From Leptodontidium sp. MPI-SDFR-AT-0119 (Eukaryota > Ascomycota > Leotiomycetes > Helotiales > Leptodontidiaceae), in the NCBI GenBank assembly GCA_020726505.1, contig JAHLEZ010000001.1, forward strand, positions 2,480,001 through 2,544,000: a stretch of DNA of 64,000 nucleotides, read 5' to 3'. A model generated the notes under the pieces. The model had not been told where the DNA came from and ran no database searches. It saw only the letters and a list, made by a program, of their open reading frames with translations. The position numbers were made by a program, and so were the translations under genes. Positions 53,678 through 64,000 of the stretch are shown in pieces (position 1 is the first letter of the stretch; each line of letters opens with the position of its first letter).

Positions 53678-55893
53678 TAAGTCCCTACCACCCCCCCCCC
53701 CCCCCCTTTCGCGCACCCCGCAATTTTACTACTACCTATAAACAATACTTAATAACTTTACAACGCTTTAATTTCTATACAATCTTCTGTAGCATTAGTG
53801 TCGGTGCAGTACCGGTTCATGTACCACGTAATATATCGATATATTAGTATGGCGACAGAGTAAACAATGTATGGTTGAAAAATCTGTGTATTTCCTACGA
53901 GAGTGCGAGGGGAGCCAGACTATATACTACGAAACCCCACCGAATGTCCACCGAAACCAGTCCGGCTAGGTCCTGACCCCTGACTTTGACCCGCACCCCC
54001 TTTCCAGACTGAAGTATGCTTATGTAGGGACCTGTGGACCAACAATTAGAATCTCTTACTAAATCTAAATTAATAGGTACAATTTCTTGATCTCTAGCTA
54101 CAATTTGAGCTCTTTAGATAGCCTGAATATCTACAAACTTGGAATTTAGGCTAGTTTACACCTTCCGCTTTTTCCGTGGCTGTAATTAATCTAATTTAGC
54201 CTCTAATTACTATATCTTTATCTTTGCCTAGCTAAAAGCAAAGTCCTTTTAATTAAAAGCCTTAATAGCTTTTTTAAAGAGTAGTCGATGTATTAGAGGG
54301 TTATTACATAATTTTTTAAACAAAGTGTTAAGTTATAACCTGAATTCTTTACCAGCCTTTGGCGTAGACCAAATAACTAATGATTCCTCCACTTCCTTAG
54401 TAGTCTAAAGGTCCTTAAAAACACTAGTTTCTAGCTCTTAATTACTATTCTCTAATAGTAATCGGCTCTTTAATGGTTTTGACATACTCACTAGCTATAA
54501 GCCAGTAGCTTTCTAACCAGCTTTGATATTTACAGCCGTTAAGCTCTCTTAGCGTGCTTTATAATAGTATATCAAAAAGTTGCGCTTGCCAATTAGTATA
54601 AAATTAGTAAGCGATGCTAATAAATTGAGGTGTTTCTAGTAAGATGCCTTAAGAGGAGAGAAAATAGATAAATCCAAAGGTTATAAGACGTGCGACGTAT
54701 GTGTAGGTAAAAACAACACAAATATGTTATATTTGTTGTGTAACACAGGTATGCGCACGTGCCTAGCCTACGTAAGGAGGCCAGTTAGTTATAGGGGCAG
54801 TTGCAGACAGGAGCTCCCTCCTAGAAATCAGACACTTTTGCCACTACTTCAAGAGCCATGCCGACCGTCGATTAGAGCTTTGCACGACAATATTCTAAGC
54901 ACTTTTATATAAATTCTGTAGTCTTATGACTTCTATAGTCGTCTAAGACTAATAATCGAGGTTTTCCGTCACGTGGTTGCGTTTAAGGAATAAAGATTTT
55001 TTCTAGCTATTCTAATGCGATAACATCGTCTGTCCACTTATTCTTTATTACTGTAAATTGCTAGGAGTTAAATTCGTTAAGATTTACTAGAAACCATTAT
55101 TGTTAAACCTATTTCCCCTTATATATCACAAGTGGAGTCGTTTTCCTGCCTATTACAAAGATACACTTAATAAATAAGGTTTAATTCCGAGAACTAGGTT
55201 GTTTCCGCTAAACAAAACGCCGTTTTGTATGCCTAATAACTAAGCTATTAACTCTAAAACCTTTTATAATTCCTGCTTTATTTATATTTCATCGATTTTC
55301 AGGTAAAATAGCCTTGATAACTAGAACCTCTAATTTATAGAACCAAGGCTCAATAACATCGGTAGTTACATTATTAACACGTACAGAATCAATGGAATAC
55401 TGCTTCTTGGTATTAAGAATAGGATTCCGCTTAAAAAATCGTTGTACCTATCGTTTTCCGAGTGATGTAGGGTCTCCTTAAAGTACGTAAAGTCAGTTCC
55501 TAAAAAGTTGTATTTGCGCATAAGTAACACTAAATCCTAATGTCTCCTAAGTCAAAATCTAGTGTATAAGACGCTCTTCTAACACCTTAGGTAACCTTTA
55601 CAAATAACTAGCAGCTTATTAACGGGTGGTTGTATTGTGATATCGGCCTCGGAGGGTGGACTCTAGTATGCCCCATTCTTTTATAACCTGTCGCAAGGAC
55701 TTGCCGTTTTTGATCGCTTCAAGAGCTAGAACTATGTCATCTTTGGTATATTTCAGTATAATAATCGTCTCAATTAATATTCTAAAAATAAAGAAAATTA
55801 AAAAAGGAATAAGATAGTTATTAATTATTAAAAGTAAGTAAGTAAAAAAGCGGTGTACTAAGCGAGGTGCGCGGAAGGGGGGGTGGGGACTTA
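53678..55893 (-). mobile_element. Fot1/pogo-type (Tc1-mariner) transposon relic, riddled with stops
   Basis: The element is 53680-55891, bounded by TA on both sides. The ends are imperfect inverted repeats: left AGTCCCTACCACCCC..., right (reverse) AGTCCCCACCCCC, both followed by TT(T/C)CGCGCACC(C/T)CGC. On the minus strand the transposase is recognisable despite many TAA/TAG codons: an HTH start near 55760 (KYTKDDIVLALEAIKNGKSL), KPRLLVLDDYRSHKTTEFI near 54960, SMSKPLKSRLLLENSN near 54470, and a C-terminal PLIHRLLFKKAIKAFN, AKIKI, LQPRKKRKV near 54150-54290. AT-richness and CAA/CAG/TGG-derived stops fit RIP. A less AT-rich 170-base piece (about 53870-54045) sits between the transposase end and the left terminus. 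Confidence 0.82.
53691..53706. repeat. 16-base C homopolymer
   Basis: The run lies inside the left inverted repeat of the Fot1-type element, where the right end has only seven; its length is likely variable. Confidence 0.8.
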
Positions 55894-56194
55894 TGTGTTT
55901 TACTGGGACCTATACAATCAAGCGAGGCATGGCCTATCCGAGAACCCTTGTGGTGTCACCAGACGATAGTTCAGCGCGATACAAGACTGCTGGACGTCAT
56001 AACACATCATGAGTCACATATGAGTCGGTACCTGACTACGAATTGTCAAATGGACTTCCCCACTTGTGCTTATAACTATATTTTTTCATCCTCAATTTCT
56101 TCAAGAAAATTCATCCCCGCCCACCACTACCACTTTATCACTTACAAAGCCCCTTGTATCTGATATTCCGAAAGATAACTGAGCATCTGACAAC
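55894..56194. other. Short intergenic region
   Basis: It separates the transposon right end from the P-loop gene. No motif is assigned. Confidence 0.3.
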
Positions 56195-56897
56195 ATGCCT
56201 CGCCCTTATATCTACATCAACAGCTGGCCAGGCATTGGCAAGCATACCATCGCCAAAGCACTCGAGGTGCAACTTTGTGGGGTAGGGCGAATTGTAAGTG
56301 ACCCCGAAATTTGCAAGCCGCGATCTCTCTCGGGCACAAATTTACAATTTTCCAGGTTCATAACCACCAGCACATAGACCTTGTTGGTGCCTTACTCCCA
56401 CGTTCCAGTCTACAGTATCAACAGGCTCGTCGCGATGTTCGAGCGGTGATCTTCAATTCTCTCGCAACTCTTCCTGATACATTCAACTACATGTAAGTTT
56501 TCGTGCAGACAAGTACTGGAACTATTTCGTAACATGATGCAGATATATTTTCACCGATTGCCAGACCGACAACGAACTGGGACGTTCAGTAGTTGAAGAA
56601 TACAAAACAGCAGCTCAATCTCGCCAATGCGATTTCTTCCCCATCGTGCTTACTTGCGACCCGAAAACCAATGCTCAACGAATAAGATCTACCGAAAGGC
56701 TAGATCTAGTAAAGAGTGGTAAAGGCATGCTCGTGGACGCGTCTGTTCTTGAAAAAATGAGAGACGATGGCTCAATTTTCAAAGCGGACTGTCCAGAGAT
56801 CCTGGAATTAGACGTCACGACTTTGAGCCCCCAGGAGGCGGCGTCAAAGATATTGGAGCATATGGAGTCAATTTTGAAGCAGAAATTGAGGAGCTAA
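56195..56897 (+). CDS. Small P-loop NTPase/kinase-like protein
   Basis: Three exons (56195-56293, 56356-56492, 56543-56897) give 196 residues. The start MPRPYIYINSWPGIGKHTIAK carries a Walker A of the GxPGxGKxT kind (Gly replaced by Ser10; Lys16, Thr18). Later segments include ARRDVRAVIFNSLA, YIFTDCQTDNELG (strand with Asp, possible Walker B), CDFFPIVLTCDPKTNAQRI and the C-terminal LELDVTTLSPQEAASKILEH. The layout matches small AAA_33-type or shikimate/nucleotide kinase-like proteins; phospho-acceptor unknown. No signal peptide. Confidence 0.82.
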
Positions 56898-57102
56898 GAG
56901 GCGGTACTATCAATAGCTACTGTATATGGGACTTTACATGTTCTGTCATTCACGGTTATGCGGGATGCAATGTAGTTGGGTACAAATTGGAGAAATGATA
57001 CCGTCATTCGAGTAATGCGATGCAGAACCTTCGTTCTGTCAAACAATTTAAGATACAACCCCTACAAAACTTGACATTTCAGACCTTCAAGGAATCAACT
57101 CC
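56898..57102. other. Short intergenic region between convergent genes
   Basis: 3' flanks of the P-loop gene (+) and the synthetase-like gene (-). Confidence 0.3.
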
Positions 57103-58898
57103 CTAAGGACTGAATTTCACATGCTTCAAACGCGGCATTACAGCAATATCGCGAACATCATCATGTGACAAGATCCAACAAAGAAACCTTTCCAATCCCA
57201 TTCCCCAGCCTGTTGTCTGCATGATAATACCGCCTTGGTTTCGGTCCCTGATATCACTGTACCATCTGTACACATCCAATGGAACTTGGTGCATATTCAA
57301 GGCGATATTCAAACCATGTGCATCCAAATGGCGTTGACCGAGTCCAAGAATCTCACCCGGCCCTATTAGAAGATCTGCACACAGTGCTTTGGTGTTTTTC
57401 GTTCCTGGACTGAAGGCTTGGTAGAAGGGCACGCTCAAGTGGTCCATCTCTGTGAGCCAAACAGCCCCAAATCTTTTCAGAAGTGCACGCTCGCCAATTC
57501 TTGTCAACAGCCGGCCTTTGGTATGGTCGTCGTCCAGAACGAATCTCCAAGCTTCGGGATCAGAGGAGATCTCGGATAGTTCGAGAGCCTGAGAGACCGT
57601 GATTCTCGGTAAGGAATTGTCGTTTTTCTCTAGAATAGCAATGAAGTCAGTAATGTGCGAGACATTTCCAGCGATGGCCTGTACGATATCTGCGTGCTTG
57701 TCAAGGATGAGGGAGGCTAGGGTGCGCATAAAAAGTTCTGCAAACCTGATTCCTTCATTGAAGTCGCCCCTGAGCTCGCACTCAATGTGGTAGAACTGGT
57801 TAAGATGCATCCAGGGTGGCCATTAAGTCAGTTAAGTCAGTATCAGTCGACTTATTTTAGTCGACTGACTGACTGACGATAATACCTCAACTGAGGGACT
57901 TAACTTAGTATATTAATCAGTACTGATTAAAAAGAAACGTGACCTTAAAATCACGTTTTACGATGTAAAAATAAAAATATATCATTTTCGATACAAATGA
58001 AGTTTAAGGAATATATACAAAGGTTAGAACGTGTATTTTTACTTTTAATCTCTTTAAAGTAACAAATAATATTATTTTCACTTCTTATAAAAAGGCCTTA
58101 ATGTTCCTAAAATTTACTCAAATATGTACTTAAATATTAACAAATCTTATAATTTCTCAACTGACAGTCTAAATCAGTTGAGCAATTAACCACTGACTTG
58201 TTAGGGTTAGGGATAGTAGCTGACTGATTACGAATTTAAGGCCCACTGACTTAAGTCAGCTTAACTAGACTGACTTATCGACCAGCCTGGATGCATCGAA
58301 TCAGGATCCTCGCCGCGGAAGGTAGTGCCAACATAATATGCCCCAGGTGCACTTTTTTGGATCCTGAGAAAGTATTCGAGACCAAATTGCATTGAATCCG
58401 CCAGGTATGTATCAAATCCTTCAAGTGAGATAGCCGCTAGCAAGGAATCGGAGCCGAGACCCATGGGAGAGCTAATAGAGTCTGTCGTCGATGGCAGCAG
58501 AGCATATTTGTAGCCTAAAGTTCGATGGAAGAAGTCCACGGTACCATGGAAAATGGTGTCCTGAAGTTCCAGTATTGATTCGTACCATGGGCTGGCCAAG
58601 CAGGTCGCATAGTGCTTGTTTGGATTGTTCCAAGACTTCGAAGGGACAATGTTTGCAGAGATTGTGGTCTCGGTCTATGTGAATTAATGATTAGTGGAAA
58701 TCCCATATTGGACATTGCATAGTTGAAGAGAAAGCGACTTACCATCTTCAAATCTTCCTGTTCAGCATATTCTATTGATGTTCCAGTCTTCACAGAGGTC
58801 TGGGCTATCTGGCTGCGGCTTTTGCTGGAACCAGTGTTACCACACGACTTGCTGGACTCAGTCTGCCCGTGATGACCAATGGAGAGTAATGAGGTCAT
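57103..58898 (-). pseudogene. Class II aminoacyl-tRNA-synthetase-like protein, split by a MITE
   Basis: Minus strand. Exon 1 is 58898-58743 (MTSLLSIGHHGQTESS) and a 68-nt intron follows. Exon 2 (58674-57103) is interrupted by the MITE 57812-58289. Removing the MITE and one target copy leaves 1242 coding bases, 413 codons plus stop, in one frame. Class II motifs are readable: SSPMGLGSDSLLAA, TYLADSMQFGLEYFLRI, the motif-2-like GTTFRGEDPDSMH just before the insertion and NQFYHIECELRGDF just after, and motif 3 TGWGMGLERFLCWIL. It resembles the asparaginyl-tRNA-synthetase/asparagine-synthetase-A-related group without an obvious anticodon domain, so a metabolic ligase is possible. With the insertion in place, translation would stop inside the element. 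Confidence 0.9.
57804..58297. mobile_element. hAT-type MITE, 478 bp, with 8-bp target duplication, inserted in a gene
   Basis: The element spans 57812-58289. The left end is CAGGGTGGCCATTAAGTCAG; the right end (reverse) is CAGGCTGGTCGATAAGTCAG, matching at 16 of 20 positions. The flanks are GATGCATC on both sides (57804-57811, 58290-58297). GTCAG words are frequent near both ends and a TCAGTCGACT palindrome lies near 57845-57872. The centre is AT-rich and has no coding frame. The left end shares CAG(A/G)GTGGCCATTAAG with the reversed right end of the element at 52777-53449. Confidence 0.92.
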
Positions 58899-60317
58899 TG
58901 TAAGTAGGAAATTGAAGTTGAAGAGCCCAGTTCTGGATTTTTCCACTTATGGCAAGGAAACGCCTCCAGGTGAGCTATTTGATGATAATGGTTGATGATT
59001 ATATGCATGCTAGGAGCAGTTAATCGTACCATTGTCTTGCAACACACCCGCACCCAAACACAGGCTTGTTCGGCATTGTTATAGTCTCAGAAGTAGATTG
59101 GGCCACGAATCCATGACAGGGCGGGAATTCGGGAGTCCGAGATAGAATTCCGAACCGGTAACAATTGCACAAACATGTCTCGTCTCGGGGACCCATGATT
59201 TAATCGCTAGCAAATCATTTGTTGGGCGCAAAGCTCTAACCTGCTGCAATGCTACTCAGGTATAATGAAACGCTCATATTGTTGGTTATATCACATTTGT
59301 GAGCCACGGGGCCTCCTATGAACACTTCAAGTATCAAATCAGTACCCCACCAGAAGCTATCTCACCGGCCACGTAGCTCTCTATTTGTATGCGTATCTGG
59401 TTGGTGTACATGCCACAACTATGTTGGCTCAGGCTTTAAATGTACTATGTAGCGACCGGTAAGCCCTGCTCATATGTAGTCATACCTGATAAGTACAGGT
59501 GAGTCTCTGTGGTAGATTACAACTTGTAGTGTTGGCTCGTTCCACCAAAAATTGTGTTTCCAGACTGGACAGATGACCTCTTATCGGTAGATGAAATTCT
59601 CGCCATCGCGCCCGCTCTCGTTTATTCTTGCCTGTCATCGCGTTCCGTATATTCCCTTGCTGGAGGTTCAAGTAGCTACGTTACTGGCATGCGAAGGTAG
59701 CCAGTGGCCGCGAGGCGGTTTCTCAGGTTCGGCAAGTCTCTGATAATATTTCAGCTACCTTATGACTGAAGCGGTCGTCAGTTCAGCCAACATACCGTGG
59801 CAGAAAGCTAGCTTCCCATTACTACGCATGCGCTACAATAGGACGAAACTTTTCTTTCTACACTCCACGAGCACCGGTGAGTTGAGTATCGAAACCCAGC
59901 ACCAGCCACTTAAGTCAGCAAACTGCCCTTTCCTATGGCAATATACCCTACGCTATAACTCAAACTTTTAAAGCCCCATTAATTATTAATTATTATGGTC
60001 GAGGTCGGCAGTGACGTCAATGTAGTTGTGGATGTGCTGAGCGACGGGGGGAGAGTAGATTGAGATGGAGCAGTGGCTACTCCTCCATAGACCCCCCTTA
60101 GCTGGTGGTTTGTTTGCATCATCGAATTTTCCATTGTCCACTGTTACAAATTTATGTAACAAGTGCATCAGACTCTTTTGAATTAGACATCCTTATTTCA
60201 TCGTCGGATGGTTTTACTTGCGTTATTTCCACCAAATTTTCTCCCCAGCAGTTCATTCCTGAGACAAGGCAGCCAGAATTGTGTCTGCCAGTCTTACAAG
60301 AAAGAAACCCGTCTACC
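58899..60317. other. Gene-poor stretch
   Basis: It lies upstream of the disrupted synthetase-like gene and downstream of the LysM relic. No domain-bearing frame was found; an AT-rich spot (attaattattaattattatgg) is near 59977-59998. Confidence 0.35.
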
Positions 60318-61497
60318 TCAAGTGGACCCGACACATACGTAATAGCCTAACCACAGCCCTCCACATGTGTTCCCGACCGCTGGGTTCCAAGAGTAGCTGT
60401 GGAAAAGTTTGGATTAGCATTCGGCCCACTAGCAGTCGCTATTACTGGGGTTCAAACCTACAAGTTTGCAAGTGAGATCTTGAACTGGTCAGCAATCTTC
60501 TGGCAGATATCGCCTGACGAGACAAGGTACCAGCTAGTATACCAGCTAGTACATTTTGCCGAGACTGCTGCTTGGGTTGGGCTGACAGTGGGCCCAGCTG
60601 GCTCAGCTGAGGTAGTTGTCGTCCACGACGTTGTAGTCACAGTCCCGGAAACGGCGCGGTGATGCAATAATTGTATCCGAGCCACAAGTTTGAACAATCT
60701 TTTAGGTAAGTTGGCTTGACACGAAAGGGGAAAGGAAAGGGCGGAGAATCAGGGCATTGGATGCAAATTTTACCTGTACCCACGTCTGGATTCCACGAGT
60801 AGTTGAGTAATGATAGTCAGAACAATTCAATGGCGGGGCGGAAAGTTCAATGGGGTTTGAGTACTCACAACCGAGCAAGAGGGAAGGCCTTGTATACATC
60901 AACAATCTTCTGGAGGTGTCTCCCGAGACTGCCGCATGAAACCTGGTGCCTGTGGTCACAGCGTCAGACATGTCAAAAACAAATGGAAGGGCTGAGGAAA
61001 ACACCGACAGTCTTTGACGATGGCAGGCTAAACAGGAGAAGGCGTTGGAATCCCATTACTAGGAACAGTCGTCGTTAGCTGGTCCCCTTAAACCCTTACG
61101 CAACATAATTTGCCCATGAAGAGGGATATGTATGTGCTCCCTGGTGCAGCACCGCCTCCCCCATGCCATGGATTCCCCAAGTAGAAATCCCAGATTGCGA
61201 CGTCGAAACTAGCCAACACTTGGTCGCAGTGATCGCCAGGTTTAATCAAGTAGAATGAATCGCAGTTGGTGACCATGCCAGGAAGAATGGGCGAAGGTGT
61301 CTGAACTGGTGGTATGGTTGTTACCGTTAGGCGCGATGTCGAAGTCGGAGTCGTGCTGATTGCTACGCAGTAGTAGTAGCCGAGCCACAGCCCAGAGCAG
61401 TCTAAAAAGGGTCGGAATTTGTTTGAAACGAATCAATTTACGGTCGGAATGTGATTGCTTACCGTTGCCGACAGCCGGGTAATCAGCAAAAGTTCCA
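60318..61497 (-). pseudogene. Multi-LysM secreted protein gene, decayed and 5'-truncated
   Basis: Minus strand. Pieces of about four LysM modules can be read. The end of a first (DYPAVGN|DCSGLWLGYYYCV, across a 3' splice site) is followed by a Thr/Ser/Pro linker. A second module begins TNCDSFYLIKPGDHCDQVLA and has WDFYLGNPW; it ends in TAA at 61088. A third is badly shifted (HLQKIVDVYKAF; YSWNPDVG; DCSNLWLGYNYCI). The last is the best kept (WYLVSSGDICQKIADQFKIS; intron 60461-60397; YSWNPAVGNTCGGLWLGYYV) and ends in TGA 60318. LysM modules bind chitin oligomers, and secreted fungal ones can shield hyphae or hide chitin from plant receptors. An in-frame TAA just upstream and no signal peptide show the 5' end is lost. 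Confidence 0.8.
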
Positions 61498-61571
61498 ACT
61501 TATTGTGAGGCGTCGATAGCATTACTAGGGGCTATTTATCAAGTTGACACACAGTCGAGCATGGGCCAATC

Positions 61572-62456
61572 CTAATCCCAGCCCTCAAAACTAGGATACC
61601 GCTCATTCAAGGCTATCTTGACCGCTTCTAGACACCCTCCTTGTTCAAGTGGCCAGCCATGCTGCCGATAAATCTCCTGGAGCATGGGGACCATTCCTGC
61701 CAAGTCCTCCTCGTAGTGGGCTGTGATGGTTATCACCTCTCGGGGATTGACGGGGATCCAATTCAGTTTGCGATACTGTGACTTCAGAAGCTCAAAAAAG
61801 TCCCCAATGGCCCAAGCAGGGGGATCTGTCCTCCATTCGTGCTCATTTTCAGGCGCGTAGTCTTCAGGGTCGTCCTCAACTGGTTTGATGAACTTTGGAT
61901 CTTGATTGAAGTTGTACATGTGCTTTCCGCCACCATCTTCTACCGGCCAGTGAACAATCCCGAGCTGTGTATCGAGGAGGAAGTGTTTGTTTTCACGATC
62001 TCCCAATGTCAAGCCAACAACGTGCCTGTTCTTGAGTTGGTATGTGTGGATACATACCGGCTCACGGACTACTTACGGCGGTACATCTTCAGTAACGACG
62101 CCTCCAGACATTACTCTCAACGCCTCCCCAACGGACAGCTCTTCTTTCCCAGCAACTTGTCTACAGGCACTTCCTGCCTCGAACTGCCAATCAGCCCAGT
62201 GGCAAAGGGCAGAGCCATGAGCGGGATGGTAGGGGCCGACTTCGCGAATGTATGGTATGTCCCGGAGCAATGCTATCACCTCGTCGGTCTTTCCAAAACA
62301 TCTTTGGAAATCCGAGGAGATGCTGGGCTACCCTCCTGGCGGCGACTCGAGAATTTCCGCATCATCCATGTACATTTCGACGAGGAAGCGGAAGTAATCG
62401 CGGAAGGCATGTACAGTCGTATCGTGGGAGTATGTGATCTCGCTCAACTCCGGCAT
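61572..62456 (-). CDS. Conserved-looking fungal protein of unknown function
   Basis: Two exons (62456-62077, 62025-61572), with a 51-nt intron, give 277 residues from MPELSEITYSHDTTVHAF. It is acidic, soluble and rich in aromatic residues. Notable stretches are HVVGLTLGDRENKHFLLDTQ, GIVHWPVEDGGG, DDPEDYAPENEHEWR and PAWAIGDFFELLKSQYRKL, which look like a folded domain rather than low complexity. I do not recognise a named family. A long opposite-strand frame covers exon 1 but has no domain. Confidence 0.8.
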
Positions 62457-62874
62457 CTTGAACGTCGACCAACCCTGAAGTAGGCGAATTTGTTTGTGAG
62501 GAAAGCGAGAAGCCTGCCCTAGACTTCAGTCGGTTTAAATTACAGTCTGAAACGCAACAGCCGCCCCTGAGCCCAACTCGCGTAGTTACAGTACTGTACT
62601 GTCATGCCCTGGCCCCAAGTGGGACAGCTCGCGGCTCGGGCCCAGCCGGCGCGCTTATGGAGCAAATGGATCGATGGAATCTTGGAGGAAGTTCATGAAT
62701 TAGTACACAATGATCTTTGATGTCAGACGGCGACTCTAGACAAGATATAATTAAGAAACTCTGCCAAAGCCACGATCTTACACAACTTCATACAGTGCTC
62801 ACCAGCACACACACAGTTCACTGCATCCACGAATCAACATCTGAACTATCATCGCACCCCTCATCCAACCCACC
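62457..62874. other. Intergenic region with a GC-rich core
   Basis: 62610-62655 is very GC-rich (tggccccaagtgggac; gcccagccggcgcgc). It lies upstream of the unknown gene (-) and downstream of the secreted protein gene (-). No gene is seen. Confidence 0.3.
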
Positions 62875-63937
62875 TCACAACAGCTGCGCATACAAGAACA
62901 CACCCACACACCCCCCATCATCAAACTGCTCCTTCTCCGTCCCATAAACATGCACCTGACTCCCAAACGCAAACTTCGTCCCCCCATTCGTCATCTCAAC
63001 ACAGAACTTCGCGTTCTTATCAGCGGTCTGAAACGCCTGGTTCGCATGCGACAGCTTCGGATTCGTGTTCCCAAACCCAGCAGGCAGACCGGTTCCTAGC
63101 CCAGCACCAGACGGACCCAGACTGAATCGTCCAGGCACGAAGTCCAAGAAGTTGATTTCTTCAACGCCGAAAGGGAAGGATAGCGGTGAGTACCATGTCA
63201 GTAAGTCGTTTAGAGATGCGCTGAAGTAGCGTGGTGAAGGCTGAGACAGAGAGAGGAGATAGCTCCCGGGCTGGACTATCGTGAATGTACCTGCTGTTGC
63301 GGAAGTTTTCACTAGTGCTCCGTCGCTGTCGAGGAAGGCAGGGGCATCGTAGGGGCCATAGAAAGAGTTCTTGAAAGTGTATTCAAAGGGCGTGAATCGA
63401 GAGGGTATCACGTATAATCTGAACGTTGCCGAGGTCTGAGAGAATGGAGGGAGTGTGCCTTTGCAGTTAGTTAGCTTTGGTCAACGATGTAGAATGATTA
63501 GAGCTTACCTGGAGGGACAACTGGGCCTGGAGGCAAAGGAGGACTACTTCCAGGAGGAAGATCCGGACGATTCAGAACTGGTGGAGGAGTGTTGGGATCG
63601 GGAAGATCTGGGCGTGTGGATAGAGGGGGTGGAATAGCATTAGATGCTGGAAGTAGTACAGCACCTGGACCCGGGACAGGAGCAGGAGCAGGATCTGGCA
63701 CTGGAGCAGGGTCAGGAACGGGAACTGGAGCGGCAGCGGGGGCCGGAACAGGAGCTGGCGCTGGTATTGGTGCAAGCCCACCAATTATGCCGCCAATACC
63801 TGCTATGCCATCGAGACCCGGAATACTAGAAGAGTCAGCTAAATCCCTAGAAGTAGTTTAAAAAACGAAGAGAGTACGAACATTGCAGCACTAGCGAGCG
63901 AAAGTATGCATGAGAGAGAGGATAGTTGAACCTTCAT
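62875..63937 (-). CDS. Secreted protein with Pro/Ala repeats and an unknown C-terminal domain
   Basis: Three exons (63937-63882, 63825-63509, 63458-62875), with introns of 56 and 50 nt, give 318 residues. The signal peptide is MKVQLSSLSCILSLASAA. A Gly/Ile stretch (GLDGIAGIGGIIGGLAPI) leads into (Pro-Ala/Val)-rich repeats (PAPAPVPAP, PVPDPAPVPDPAPAPVPGPG) and a Pro/Leu linker. The C-terminal 190 residues look folded: FRLYVIPSRFTPFEYTFKNS, LVKTSATAGTFTIVQPGSYL, KNAKFCVEMTNGGTKFAFGS. Only two Cys occur in that domain. No family is recognised; the layout suggests a cell wall or extracellular protein. Confidence 0.82.
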
Positions 63938-64000
63938 GTTGAATTCGCTGGTCCGCAATGACTGAGAAATAAGTAGCAAGAAACTCCTGCTGGACAGAAT

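Noticed and set aside
58515..58700. Suspected frameshift at the start of the second exon of the synthetase-like gene
   Set aside because: With the phase-0 splice (58743 to 58674) the frame runs directly into LASPWYESILELQ, so no lesion is needed there.
61839..62483. 214-codon open frame on the plus strand
   Set aside because: It lies antisense to a two-exon gene with good splice sites and has no domain; treated as a shadow.
1..64000. tRNA genes, rRNA genes, CRISPR arrays, bacterial operon signals
   Set aside because: No cloverleaf with A/B boxes, no rRNA-like sequence and no regularly spaced direct repeats were seen; short introns and gene content are eukaryotic.

Overview
The window reads as nuclear DNA of a filamentous ascomycete. 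The genes carry short introns (about 45-180 nt, mostly GT...CTNAC...AG), and HET-domain genes, a G1 glutamic peptidase, a PL3 pectate lyase and a Zn2Cys6 regulator are typical of plant-associated Pezizomycotina. A Leotiomycetes/Helotiales origin is my guess from overall gene style and is not proven here. I see no tRNA, rRNA or CRISPR.

Layout. 1-7.3 kb: 3' end of a hypothetical gene, a secreted G1 peptidase, an ankyrin-repeat gene with one frameshift, and a large unknown gene (-) with one frameshift. 8.4-12.5 kb: housekeeping block with a nucleolin-like RRM/RGG protein (-), head-to-head with a complex I NDUFB10-type subunit, then mitochondrial ribosomal protein L37. 13-15.5 kb: a frameshifted HET gene. 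16.3-19.2 kb: two TFIID subunits, TAF7 (-) and a TAF3-like histone-fold protein (+), divergent from a shared 0.5 kb promoter. 19.4-29 kb: small hydrophilic protein, six-exon Zn2Cys6 regulator, carboxylesterase, and a single-pass membrane protein with an intron whose length is a multiple of three.

30.7-42 kb: a lipase pseudogene broken by C-to-T-type stops, a Cys-rich single-span surface protein, a patatin-like phospholipase and two divergent HET genes, one of which carries a single in-frame stop. This patatin/HET/HET block is the best candidate for a self/non-self or cell-death locus, by inference only. 42.3-52 kb: a solo LTR with a perfect target duplication, a PL3 pectate lyase, a decayed sedolisin gene and an ammonium transporter with a 7-nt microexon and upstream GATA motifs.

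52.7-61.5 kb is repeat-rich. It holds a 673 bp hAT-type element, a stop-riddled Fot1/pogo-type transposon, a P-loop gene, a class-II aminoacyl-tRNA-synthetase-like gene split by a 478 bp hAT-type MITE with a perfect 8 bp duplication, and a decayed multi-LysM gene. The window ends with a conserved unknown gene and a secreted Pro/Ala-rich protein.

The most notable signal is genome decay by two routes: precise transposon insertion, and transition-type nonsense mutations consistent with repeat-induced point mutation (RIP).
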